In this document: one piece after another, positions 12,671 to 22,986 of the stretch
Layout: every line of letters starts with the position of its first letter
Position numbering within the stretch: position 1 is the first letter of the stretch
From: Gloeophyllum trabeum ATCC 11539
Taxonomy: Eukaryota > Basidiomycota > Agaricomycetes > Gloeophyllales > Gloeophyllaceae
Assembly (NCBI RefSeq): GCF_000344685.1
Contig: NW_006920419.1
Span: 1,231,576 to 1,295,575, forward strand
Length of the DNA: 64,000 nucleotides
Direction of reading: 5' to 3'
Made by a program: the position numbers and the translations under genes
The notes under the pieces: generated by a model
Told to the model about the DNA's origin: nothing
The model's input: only the letters and a program-made list of their open reading frames with translations
The model's database searches: none

Positions 12671-13849
12671 ATGTCCAAGAGCATCACATCGAACCCATCC
12701 TTTGGCGCTGAGACCTCAGCAGAGGAAGTAGCTGCCAGCCTCTCCTCGCACATCACTGGGAAGGTCATCCTCGTTACAGGCGTTACTCCTGGCGGCCTCG
12801 GTGCTCACTTTGTAGAAGTCAGCGCCGCGCACAAGCCGAAGCTCCTCATTCTCGCGGGGCGCGACCCCTCGAAACTCGCCGAGAGCACCAAAGCGATCGA
12901 GAGCGCACATCCAGATGTCAAGACACGCGCGCTCGAACTCGACCTGAGCTCGCAGGCGAAGGTCCGCAAAGCAGCGGAGGAAGTCCTGTCGTGGTCCGAG
13001 CCGATCGACCTCCTGGTCAACAACGCCGCCATCATGGCTGCCCCATATCAAAAGACCGTCGACGGGCTGGAGAGTCAGTTCGGCACGAACCACATTGGAC
13101 ACTTCTTGTTCACCAACCTCATCATGCCCAAGATCCTTCAGTCGAAATCCCCTCGCATAGTCAACGTCAGCAGCAGTGGGCACCGGCTGAGCGCTATCCG
13201 CTGGGACGACTTGGATTTCAAGGTAGGATTCCTGTCTACAGATGTGTTGCGTTACCGTGCTGATGATTTATATAACGCAGGACGGCAAGGAGTACAATAA
13301 ATGGGCCGCATACGGACAGGCAAAAACGGCGAACATCCTTTTCTCGGTAGCCCTGGCGGAGAAGCTGGGCTCCAAGGGACTGACGGCCTTTTCTCTGCAC
13401 CCCGGCGTTATCAGTACAAACTTGGCCAGGTTTGTTTCGGAGTCCATGGAAAAAGATTTTGCAGAATTACGTAGGTCTTGCATGGGCACTATCCAGTTGG
13501 AATTTTTCTGACCATTTTGCTACGGCGCAGACGAGCTCGACAAGCAGTTAGGCAATAAGGAAGGCAACGCCTCTCTGTCCGATATCAAGTGGAAAACACT
13601 GACCCAGGGAACCGCGACACATGTCGTCGCAGCCTTCGATCCTGCCCTCGCTCGTGAGTACTATCGCTCGCTGCGTCGTATCATCCTTCCGGTGGCACTG
13701 ACAGTCGCACAGGGCATAACGGCGTGTTCTTAATTGACTGCCAACTCGCGCCCGATGATGACATCAAGCCCTACGCGCTCGACAAGACCAACGCTGAGAG
13801 ACTGTGGAAGCTCAGCGAGGACATCGTCGGGCAGAAGTTCACGTATTAA
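12671..13849 (+). CDS. SDR2, short-chain dehydrogenase/reductase
   Basis: Model join(12671..13222,13281..13470,13531..13653,13713..13849), 333 aa. NAD(P)-dependent oxidoreductase of the classical/extended SDR type, related to retinol-dehydrogenase/WWOX-like fungal proteins. Seen: TGVTPGGLG cofactor loop (residues 36-44), LDLSSQ, NNAAIM, NVSSSGHR with the catalytic Ser, and Tyr-Gly-Gln-Ala-Lys (YxxxK) just after the first intron. The C-terminus is ..KLSEDIVGQKFTY. Introns fall at phases 0, 1 and 1, exactly as in SDR1, SDR3 and SDR4; the first exon is 552 nt as in SDR3. The start codon is fixed by the shared N-terminus and by the TATA box upstream. Substrate unknown; the family acts on alcohols and carbonyls. 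Confidence 0.9.
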
Positions 13850-14429
13850 AGGCGATAGTAGTACCATCGTTGAGAAATATGCAATGTAAATGTGTTCAAC
13901 GGCCCTGTCCGTCGTCGGGCAAATACACAAGTACTCTTACGATCCAATTGCCTCGTTATCTGAGTCACCGAACTTTTTGGCGGTACATATGTATATGGGC
14001 GACCATGAGGACGGTGCTCTTCGGAAGGATGTTGCAAGCTCAATCGTACTCAGAAGGTCTTAATACTATCATTTTGGGGGTTTTGTCAAAGTCAGATTTT
14101 TGACAGAACTCCGAAATCTCGACAACTATGTAACGGATGGCTTAGCGGATTGGCACATAGGTGAATTGTGACCCGTATAGAGCATCTGTCAAATCAGAAC
14201 CGTCATATCTTCTACCGTTGCTGGATGGGAGGACGAATACTGGCTAAACAGCCCAGTGTAACCATGAGAAACAGGCCTGATGCATTAGATCTCTGGGCCT
14301 ACAGTCTTCCGGTAAATATCAGCTTGTTGGAGAACACTGTCTTATGTATAGCTAAACATGGTTCACCCACCCGATTGGTGTTACAGCAATCCCAACTGCT
14401 CATATCGTATGTTTGACAGAAGTGCAAGG

Positions 14430-15180
14430 GTCCCGGGCGTGACAAATGCGTGACGAAATTGGCGCGGATTCACAGAAAGTCGACCCCACTGGGAGGTCAC
14501 ACCGCCGAACGCGTTCGCGAACCGCGAACACGAACGTCGGAGGCACGTGCAAGCCACTACACGGCGCACGTGGCGGAGTTTTGTGGCTCTGCCCACACAG
14601 ATGCGTCCTTATCAGGCCCCCTGCTTATGATAGAATGCATTCAAAACTGTTAAACTATCAGATCCATTATAATAGTGCTGGTCCGTGTCAATGGTATTTG
14701 CGAGATTGAACTCGTCGGGTGATTGGCGGAAAACGTGGTAAGTAATCAGAGCCACAGCTTGAGCATCCTGATATTCATTCGGACGTGCCCCTCCCCTCTC
14801 CCCCCAACTCATGCCACCGGTAGCAGTGTACTACTGGCAGTGTCATGCCACCACAAGCATAGTTAGTCATTGACATTGGGTTGGGTATATTCATTAAAAC
14901 TACGCTGCATATTAATGTACACTATTCAGCAATGCCGCAAAGTAATATGTTCATACCTACGGTTTATTTCCCCAGTTTTCGCTGTCTTTTTGCCAAGTAA
15001 GATTGCGGTGTGGCATCCGCCCCGGCCCAGACAACGGTGTGGCCTCCCCTCACGTGGCTAACAGGTTCGCCGAACTCGTTCGCGAACGCGTTCGGCGGGC
15101 GAACTTCCCAGTCGGCTGGACGTTCTCCGGATTCATTACTGTGACCCGCGTGTGACGCTTTGACAGAACTACCTGCGACT
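14430..15180. mobile_element. fold-back/MITE-like inverted repeat element
   Basis: Arms face each other: the core of the left arm (14488-14522) matches the reverse complement of 15078-15112 over about 35 bp with roughly five mismatches, including CCGCCGAACGCGTTCGCGAA. Weaker symmetry extends outward (GCGTNACA words) and inward (CACGTG on both arms). The core itself contains the palindromes GAACGCGTTC and TTCGCGAA. No coding capacity and no clear target duplication, so the outer limits are approximate. Confidence 0.5.
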
Positions 15181-15715
15181 GTGGGTCCGTCACCGGCATC
15201 TCTCTCTATCATTTTGTACCCAGTCAATTGAAGTCAGTATTTGTGCAGATGGTACTTAGGAGGGCTTATTATGATGCCTGACTGAAATTAAAATGATTGT
15301 CCAAGGAGCAGGCCTGTGTACCATGAGCTCAGTATCGAGACATATAGAAATACATTAGTGTATACGTACGTATACAATAATCATAGCCAGGAAGAAATCT
15401 AGGCCCTGGAATGCGAAGTCGCAAGGCCGCGTCATCGCTGCAGAACCACTGGCAAAGAGCTGAGAAGCCAAGCCAAGGCTGTTCTCCCATGGCCCAGTGA
15501 ACGTACGGAGATACTGTGTTGTCCCTGAACCATCGATGTACACGCATGCTTTCGGCTTGTTCGTGTAAGCAGCCTTCCTGCATGCAGCACCGGAGATAGT
15601 ATTTCGCGGAGTGGGCGACAGTAAGTATATCTATCGGGCCATGTACCATCTAAGGCCCTTCCTACATCAGCAAAATGGCAGCCCACGCTAAGAGGGATCC
15701 AGGCGCTAAGTACCG

Positions 15716-15742
15716 CTAAGGCGCCCTTACCGAGCGCCTTAG
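15716..15742. repeat. perfect 9-bp-stem hairpin
   Basis: CTAAGGCGC and its exact reverse complement GCGCCTTAG separated by a 9-nt loop. Confidence 0.6.
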
Positions 15743-15938
15743 CTCTAACTCTCTGAGTTTCTTAGCCAATGCTCTAGAGGGGCGGCAGAGCAATATAGAT
15801 AGCTCTGTTGATAATATATACACATGTATTGTATAACAGTAGGGCTAGACGAGGGCGGGAACTCGTAATTTAGGATTTGCGATCGTTGAAGGCCAAGGTG
15901 ACGTGGATTATATAATGTTATAGGGATACTAGTAATGT

Positions 15939-16018
15939 GTGCTGATGGCCTAACGGTTAAAGCGTATTGCGTGACTCGGGTGGTGCCGGTTCGAATCCCC
16001 CCCATGCTACAACTTTTC
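15939..16018 (+). ncRNA. tRNA-like Pol III unit (tRNA pseudogene or SINE head)
   Basis: A perfect A box TGGCCTAACGG (15946-15956) and perfect B box GGTTCGAATCC (15988-15998) are spaced 31 nt apart, as in tRNA genes. A T-run terminator follows (16014-16017) and a TATA-like tatataatg lies upstream at about 15910. The implied acceptor stem and the middle of the T stem do not pair, so I do not think it makes a working tRNA. It is more likely a tRNA-derived SINE or a tRNA pseudogene that could still be transcribed. Confidence 0.6.
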
Positions 16019-16064
16019 TCTTTTCTCCCCACTTATTTCTTGCCTGAGTGTTCTTAACACCTTA

Positions 16065-16089
16065 ATCAAGGACTTAGCTAAGTCTTGAT
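16065..16089. repeat. palindromic hairpin
   Basis: A 25-bp near-perfect palindrome centred on TTAGCTAA with outer arms ATCAAG/CTTGAT; one unpaired G. Lies 50 bp after the tRNA-like unit. Confidence 0.55.
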
Positions 16090-16215
16090 GCTGGGCTCAG
16101 GGGGCGGGCCCCCATGACTTAAGAATTCGGACTGGGTACTTATTTGCCTGACATTCGTTCTTAGCTTCGCTTAGACGGCCGTGCCGTTTTGCTGATGTAC
16201 ATCCCCTTCTCCATC

Positions 16216-17374
16216 ATGTCGACAATTATAACGTCAAACCCTTCGTTCGGCTTTGAGACCACCGCCGAGGAGGCAGCAGCCGCCCTTTCCTCCTATATCC
16301 AGGGTAAGACAATCCTCGTCACCGGAGTCACCCCAGGCGGTCTGGGCGCCCATTTCGTGACGGTAGTGGCAGCACACAAGCCGAAGCTCCTCATCCTCGC
16401 GGGTCGCAAGCCCTCCATCCTGGAGCAGGTAGCGAAAGAGCTTGAGAGTGCTCACCCGGATGTCAAGACGCGCACCCTGGAACTTGATTTAGCTTCGCAG
16501 GCGTCCGTGCGCAAGGCGGCCGAGCAAGTGCTCTCGTGGCCGGAGCCGATCGACGTCCTCGTCAACAATGCCGCTATCATGGCATGCCCGTATTCGAAGA
16601 CGGTCGATGGCCTGGAGATACAGTTCGGCACGAACCACATCGGCCATTTTCTATTCACCAACCTCATCATGTCCAAACTACTGCAGTCGAAAGAGCCTCG
16701 CATAGTGAACGTCAGTAGCGGTGGTCATCGATTCAGTGATATTCGCTGGGACGACATAGATTTCAAGGTGAGCTCTCTTTGCGTGTACCCTATAAACGTC
16801 ACTGAGGCTAGACAACGCAGGACGGTCAAGTGTACGACAAGTGGCGCGCGTACGGGCAAGCGAAGACGGCTAACATCCTCTTTTCGCTCGCCTTGGCTGA
16901 GAAGCTAGGCTCGAAGGGCCTGAAGGCGTTCTCCCTACACCCTGGTGCAATACAGACCAATCTTGGCCGGCATATTAACCAACAGGATATCGAGGCATTG
17001 AGTGAGTCTTATAACCATTTGGAGAGCTGTGCATATCTGCTTTTCTAACTACTCACCGCGTAGCGGCCTTGAACAAGGAGGTCGGAAACAAGGTAGACCC
17101 CACAACCTTCAGATTCAAGAACCTGACCCAGGGCACCGCGACGCATATGGTCGCCGCATTCGATCCGGCACTCGATCGTGAGCATTCACCTTCATTTTAT
17201 CAATGTATGCCAGATCAACTGATACCGCTTTGTCCAGAACATAACGGGGTGTATTTGCAAGACTGCCAACTGGCGCCCGAGGATGAGACCAAGCCGTACG
17301 CGGTTGACAAGAAGAGTGCGGAAAGGCTCTGGAAATTGAGCGAGGAAATTGTAGGACAGAAGTTTGTGTACTAG
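16216..17374 (+). CDS. SDR3, short-chain dehydrogenase/reductase
   Basis: Model join(16216..16767,16821..17001,17064..17177,17238..17374), 327 aa. Same family and intron plan as SDR2. Motifs: TGVTPGGLG (36-44), NNAA (117-120), NVSSGGHR (Ser 167/168), catalytic Tyr195 and Lys199 in YGQAK. In-frame upstream ATGs exist but the conserved MSTIITSNPSFGFE start at 16216 matches the paralogues. C-terminus ..EEIVGQKFVY. Of the four copies its first exon is closest to SDR1 (shared CPYxKT and HRFSDIRWDDI stretches), which suggests these two share the more recent duplication. Presumed cytosolic NAD(P)H-dependent reductase; substrate unknown. Confidence 0.9.
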
Positions 17375-18452
17375 ACCTTCGGACTTGGCTCGTCAGTGGT
17401 CAGCACGTACTGAGAGGGTTTTCTGCCCGCGCAATCGTAAAACTAGAAAGACATCTGCGGTTAGAGATGAAGGTTGTTGGATATGGCCAGCGATCCACGC
17501 ACGAAAGTACTTTGATTCTTGGGCCATCGAGTAGGGAGCATCGAAAGTGTTTTCCTTCGCACGGTCAACTTGCGCAGGGCGGGCCCGATGCTCTTGAATG
17601 CCGTCGGGGATGTTCTACTACTAAGCTTAGCGTGATATCTACACTGGCAGGTAAACTTATCAACACACTACATAGTATCTTGCGGCCTGGAACCATCGCC
17701 CCGACTCCGTAGACGTCAAGAAGACTGCGCACCCGTCTCATGATAGAAAGCGGAAAGGCGAGATTGTGTGGTTACGAATGGCGATGCAATTGACGTAGGG
17801 GATCCGAGTCGCAGACCCACTGCAAAATATAGTGGAGACCGACGAGTCGAGGGACCACTAGTTGTTTATTGATGCGAACTATCTTACGGTCCCATCATGC
17901 CTGAGGTACACGCTTGGATTTCTACTAGAGACAAAATATCAAAGAAAGAGATCTTGTACGTCAAACTTAAGATTTTGATACTTCGAATAACGCTTACTAG
18001 TACGGGGGACCGCCGGGACGACTGCAAGTGCAGAACGTGCAAGATAAGTTTCCGTGCTCAGGCCCCATCGAAAGCGGAAATCGTAGCAGTTAAATCCCTA
18101 TTTTCCAAGTAAAGCTGCATGCAGGTAGAATCAAAGGCTTACCCGGTCGTTTCCTGCGCCGTACCTATTAAATATTCAGTCCTACTGGAGGTACGAGTAC
18201 TCGGGAATAGAATGATGAGGCTTGAATGCGGCTGAAGCTATAAAGTATCCGGGCTTCAGGTTCCCCACATGTCGAGGGCTTCCAGTCAGCTTATACATCA
18301 CTGGATAAACCCGTCCACACCGGCGAAAGCACTGACAAAGACAAGTGCATGGACAGTATATAAATGTCGTGGACGGCAGCCCTGCCGATAGTAAGGTCGC
18401 AGGCCTTATCGCAAAGATTTCAAAGCCTCATCATCCCCAATCGAAGCAGAAC
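17375..18452. other. SDR3-SDR4 intergenic region
   Basis: 1.08 kb, no gene or repeat recognised except the TATA box of SDR4 (TATATAAAT, 18357-18365), about 90 bp upstream of its start codon. Confidence 0.55.
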
Positions 18453-19606
18453 ATGTCAAGCTGCATCACCTCAAATCCTTCCTTCGGCTTCGAAACGCTA
18501 GCAGAGGAAGTCGCGGCCGCCCTCTCTTCTTCAATCGCCGGCAAGACCGTCCTCGTTACAGGAGTAAGCCCCGGCAGCCTAGGTGCTTACTTCTTCACCG
18601 CCATCGCACCACACAACCCCAAACTCCTCATCCTCGCGGGGCGCAACCCCTCCAAACTCTCCGAGACAGCCAAAGATGTGCAGCGCGCGAGCCCGCATGT
18701 CGAGCTTCGCACGCTCCAGCTCGACCTGAGCTCCCAAACGCAGGTGCGCAAGGCGGCGGCGGAGGTCCTCGAGTGGCCCGAACCGATCGACGTGCTTGTC
18801 AATAACGCCGGGATCATAGCTAAGACTTACCAGAAGACAGTCGACGGGTTGGAGATGGATTTCGGGACGAACCACATCGGGCATTTCCTATTCACCAACC
18901 TGATCATGCTCCTCCAATCGAAATCGGGACCGCGCGTCATTAACATCACCAGTAGAGAGCACCGGCTGAACGATATCCGCTGGGAGGACTTGGACTTCAA
19001 GGTCGGATTTCTCTGTGATGCGCGCACCATATTTCCGCTGAGGCTACACCACGTAGGACGGCAAGGTGTATGACCAGTGGCGAGCCTACGGGCAGACCAA
19101 GACGGCCAACGTCCTTTTCACAGTCGCACTGGCCGAGCAGCTGGGCCCCCAGGGTCTGAGAGCTTTCTCGGTCCATCCCGGCTCCATCATGACCAATATG
19201 GTCCAGGGCGTGTCTCCAGACGAGATCGCTGCGTTCCGTGAGTCATCCCTTGACTGCGTCTCTCCAGGCGTGAGCTGACCGCAGTGCCGGATAGAGGCCT
19301 TGAATAAGGAGCTCGGAGTCAAAGAGGCTGCAGACCCGGCGTCGGAGTTCAAGACTTTGAGCCAGGGGACGTCGACCCATGTGGTCGCAGCGTTCGACCC
19401 TGCACTCGATCGTGAGTTCCCTCAGTCTTCTGCTTGTTGCCTGTCGGGGATCCCGGATTTGTTTCATAGAGCATAACGGCGCGTACTTGCAAGACTGCCA
19501 GCGCGCTCCAGAGGGTGAAGTCGAGCCATATGCAGTCAAAAGGGACAGTGCTGCAAGACTGTGGAAGCTGAGCGAGGAACTAGTTGCACAAAAGTTCGAG
19601 TACTAG
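18453..19606 (+). CDS. SDR4, short-chain dehydrogenase/reductase
   Basis: Model join(18453..19001,19057..19237,19295..19411,19470..19606), 327 aa. Motifs: TGVSPGSLG cofactor loop, NNAGII (the canonical NNAG, where the other three have NNAA), NITSREHR around the catalytic Ser position, and YGQTK active site. It lacks one codon in exon 1 compared with SDR2/3. It is the most diverged of the four, and the canonical NNAG makes it a candidate for the ancestral-like copy (inference). C-terminus ..EELVAQKFEY. The donor of exon 1 is GTCGGA, weaker than in the paralogues but phase-consistent. Confidence 0.88.
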
Positions 19607-19874
19607 CCGGACAGAACGCACTTCCGACGTCCTCATGGCGCTATAGTTATCTTGTCTAGCAGGTTGAAGTACTAAGTAGAGTGTCGCTTCGGGCACATAC
19701 CGTCAGCCTGAGGCGGGCAGCTGAGACTGCAGAGTTACCCATACAATTCTAGCCCAGATGGACAGCCTGACAGGAAAGAAGGCGAACGCTCAATGCGTTG
19801 ACAATCCACTTCATCCTCCGGATCATGATGATCCACGGGTAGCGCCCACGGTTCCGAGACACCAGCGTCAAGAA

Positions 19875-19885
19875 GGGAACCACCC
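19875..19885. repeat. left target-site duplication
   Basis: GGGAACCACCC immediately before the left inverted terminus; an identical copy follows the right terminus at 21834-21844. Confidence 0.8.
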
Positions 19886-21833
19886 AGGCTCCTAGAACCA
19901 TCCGTCTCGCGTCCTCTCTGCTAGGGCGTGTGTGAAGATGTTATCTAATATGGCTTATATAATGTAGTTTATTTATAGTTGTATTTCCTGATTAAGCCGA
20001 ACGGTGAGGATGAGGACGCTATGAGACGGCTGGCCCAACTCGTCGTCCGAGGTTTTACCGGAATTATGTAAGGCGGCTAAGCGACTACGCGCGTCGGTTT
20101 ATTGACGTTCGTCGACTGCCCGATTTGGATTTCGAGGTGGCTTTCTCGTCGCACCTCAGCCGCCCTTCGAGCATCTCCTCTGCTCGCCGCGCGTCGATGG
20201 CGGGGCATACAATCTAATCTTTAAATAGAAAACACTGTTTTGATAGTAATGCATGAGTAGCTGTTGCTCTGTATTTTTGATGTATTTCGATGAATAGATT
20301 ATTCTATATACATTGAAAAGTGCAAGTACCAGGCTCCTCGATGCAAAGTAACCCCAGACCTTTGAAGATNNNNNNNNNNNNNNNNNNNNNNNNNNNNNNN
20401 NNNNNNNNNNNNNNNNNNNNNNNNNNNNNNNNNNNNNNNNNNNNNNNNNNNNNNNNNNNNNNNNNNNNNNNNNNNNNNNNNNNNNNNNNNNNNNNNNNNN
20501 NNNNNNNNNNNNNNNNNNNNNNNNNNNNNNNNNNNNNNNNNNNNNNNNNNNNNNNNNNNNNNNNNNNNNNNNNNNNNNNNNNNNNNNNNNNNNNNNNNNN
20601 NNNNNNNNNNNNNNNNNNNNNNNNNNNNNNNNNNNNNNNNNNNNNNNNNNNNNNNNNNNNNNNNNNNNNNNNNNNNNNNNNNNNNNNNNNNNNNNNNNNN
20701 NNNNNNNNNNNNNNNNNNNNNNNNNNNNNNNNNNNNNNNNNNNNNNNNNNNNNNNNNNNNNNNNNNNNNNNNNNNNNNNNNNNNNNNNNNNNNNNNNNNN
20801 NNNNNNNNNNNNNNNNNNNNNNNNNNNNNNNNNNNNNNNNNNNNNNNNNNNNNNNNNNNNNNNNNNNNNNNNNNNNNNNNNNNNNNNNNNNNNNNNNNNN
20901 NNNNNNNNNNNNNNNNNNNNNNNNNNNNNNNNNNNNNNNNNNNNNNNNNNNNNNNNNNNNNNNNNNNNNNNNNNNNNNNNNNNNNNNNNNNNNNNNNNNN
21001 NNNNNNNNNNNNNNNNNNNNNNNNNNNNNNNNNNNNNNNNNNNNNNNNNNNNNNNNNNNNNNNNNNNNNNNNNNNNNNNNNNNNNNNNNNNNNNNNNNNN
21101 NNNNNNNNNNNNNNNNNNNNNNNNNNNNNNNNNNNNNNNNNNNNNNNNNNNNNNNNNNNNNNNNNNNNNNNNNNNNNNNNNNNNNNNNNNNNNNNNNNNN
21201 NNNNNNNNNNNNNNNNNNNNNNNNNNNNNNNNNNNNNNNNNNNNNNNNNNNNNNNNNNNNNNNNNNNNNNNNNNNNNNNNNNNNNNNNNNNNNNNNNNNN
21301 NNNNNNNNNNNNNNNNNNNNNNTAAATCTACTTTAACTTTGATAAAAATACAGCGACAGTAGCTGCCGCACTATTGTGGTAAATAACTGTTCACTGCTTT
21401 CTTTGTTGAAGTGGGAGGATTCCCGTACCTACTCATGCTCACCGGAAGTACATGCAGTCAACAATTCAGATATACAATATTCTGTTATTGACAGCTACAA
21501 TGTCCATGTCCCCGTCGACGCGCGGCGAGCAGAGGAGATGCTCGAAGGGCGGCTGAGGTGCGACGAGAAAGCCACCTCGAAATCCAAATCGGGCAGTCGA
21601 CGAACGTCAATAAACCGACGCGCGTAGTCGCTTAGCCGCCTTACATAATTCCGGTAAAACCTCGGACGACGAGTTGGGCCAGCCGTCTCATAGCGTCCTC
21701 ATCCTCACCGTTCGGCTTAATCAGGAAATACAACTATAAATAAACTACATTATATAAGCCATATTAGATAACATCTTCACACACGCCCTAGCAGAGAGGA
21801 TCGAGGACGCGAGACGGATGGTTCTAGGAGCCT
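19886..21833. mobile_element. Mutator-like (MULE) DNA transposon with internal assembly gap
   Basis: Long terminal inverted repeats: left 19886-20197 (312 bp) and right 21515-21833 (319 bp) are nearly identical, the main difference being a 6-bp indel near the outer end. Both begin AGGCTCCTAGAACCATCCG. The pair is flanked by an exact 11-bp direct repeat GGGAACCACCC. TIRs of several hundred bp with a 9-11 bp duplication are typical of Mutator-like elements (established). The 953-bp N gap hides most of the interior, so I cannot say whether a transposase is present. It sits between SDR4 and the first cupin gene. Confidence 0.8.
20370..21322. other. assembly gap (953 N)
   Basis: Run of N inside the Mutator-like element; real length unknown. 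Confidence 0.95.
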
Positions 21834-21844
21834 GGGAACCACCC
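21834..21844. repeat. right target-site duplication
   Basis: Second copy of GGGAACCACCC, directly after the right terminus of the Mutator-like element. Confidence 0.8.
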
Positions 21845-21961
21845 AAACGTTGGGGTGCACCAAGCATATACTGACATAGACTGTCAGCGGATTTGAGCCT
21901 GGGGTCGAAAATGTGTCTGCGGAAGATTGGGTTGGGGCGAGCGCAGCCCCGCTGCATTCAC

Positions 21962-21967
21962 TATAAA
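21962..21967 (+). promoter_or_regulatory. TATA box of cupin A
   Basis: TATAAA inside ctataaagcg, about 76-81 bp before the ATG. The identical word precedes cupin B, so the core promoter was duplicated with the gene. Confidence 0.55.
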
Positions 21968-22042
21968 GCGGCTAGGCCGTCAAAGAAACGGACAACTCGT
22001 CCGTTGACTTCGCCCCCAGTGCACCTACACAAAATCCTGAGC

Positions 22043-22537
22043 ATGTCATCCGATCAGAAGCCCTACATTATCCATACTAATGAAACCCCCCTAAATCCAA
22101 CATCGCACAAACTCAACCCGAAGGTCTATCGGGAGCAGCTGCGCCTCGGGGACCTCACCGGACTCACGAAGACAGGCGTACACCTCTGCCGCCTGCCTCC
22201 GCACAACGAGAGCACCGTCATGCACTGGCACAACAACGATGACGAATGGATCTACGTTATAAGCGCAGGAGAGGGGGCGGTGATGCGTATGAAAGAGGGG
22301 GTCAAACAAGTCGAGGACGTCCCGGTGAAGGAGGGCGATTTTTTCGGGTTCCCGGCTGGGTCGCAGAATGCGCACGCGCTGAGGTCCGGGGAGCAGGAGA
22401 TACTGTATCTGGTGGGTGGCAGCAGAGAGGCGCTGGATGTGTGCACCTATCCGGAAGCGAAGGCGAGAGCAATTGTGGATAGGACCCTAGGTGGAAAGTC
22501 GTGGGGCGTGCGCGAGGACGCAGTTGTACAGGCGTAG
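22043..22537 (+). CDS. cupin-fold protein A
   Basis: Single exon, 164 aa. Small single-domain cupin (RmlC-like jelly roll). Motif 1 is HWHNNDDEWIYVISAGEG (HxH, then Glu, then Gly), and motif 2 is GDFFGFPAGSQNAHAL with a conserved His. All four usual metal ligands (two His, Glu, His) are present, so metal binding is likely. Such proteins range from isomerases and dioxygenases to binding proteins, and no specific reaction can be assigned. The start at 22043 is chosen because it matches cupin B; the frame stays open upstream. It lies about 200 bp downstream of the Mutator-like element. Confidence 0.88.
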   Translation: MSSDQKPYIIHTNETPLNPTSHKLNPKVYREQLRLGDLTGLTKTGVHLCRLPPHNESTVMHWHNNDDEWIYVISAGEGAVMRMKEGVKQVEDVPVKEGDFFGFPAGSQNAHALRSGEQEILYLVGGSREALDVCTYPEAKARAIVDRTLGGKSWGVREDAVVQA

Positions 22538-22917
22538 CCGGGGTTCGATCGGGCTGCCTCAGGGTAACAACTGCAGCAGAAAATCTTACCTACGCGCACT
22601 ATACAAGAACGAGCGGATGATGTCCGGTTAAGTTCCAGATCAACAGAGCTCCCAGGGCGCGTATGCGGAGAGCGCAGGCCATGTCGAGTTCCCGACTCAG
22701 CACAAGGCCCACTCGAGTCGTCCAAGACACATTGTCCGCAGAAACATCGATCGTATAAGCGCCGCGTTCCCTGCGGGCATACGAATGCCGACTCCTGAGA
22801 AGACGCTATCAGCCGGAATCAATAATGTCGACAGGAAGTCAGCTGATATCACCGTGGGGTTGAGCATGTGCGTGCAGCGGGAGGCGGCGTAGCCTCGCCA
22901 CAGTGCCGCAAACTCGC

Positions 22918-22923
22918 TATAAA
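22918..22923 (+). promoter_or_regulatory. TATA box of cupin B
   Basis: TATAAA in ctataaagcg, about 64-69 bp before the ATG. The rest of the 449-bp spacer between the cupins shows no gene. Confidence 0.55.
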
Positions 22924-22986
22924 GCGCATTTTCACAAACAACTCCACACATACCTCTAAATCCAGCATCTGCACTGAAGTCGCACC

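Larger units (their letters stand above)
13850..16215. other. SDR2-SDR3 intergenic region
   Basis: 2.37 kb without a protein gene. Holds a fold-back inverted repeat (about 14430-15180), a Pol III-type tRNA-like unit (15939-16018) and two strong short hairpins (15716-15742 and 16065-16089), all listed separately. Confidence 0.55.

Noticed and set aside
15939..16018. Functional tRNA gene
   Set aside because: Acceptor stem does not pair and two of five T-stem pairs are C-C; kept only as a tRNA-like Pol III unit.
20320..21336. Long open frame across 20320-21336 and similar frames across 44213-45241
   Set aside because: They are open only because the N runs are translated as X; no real coding sequence.
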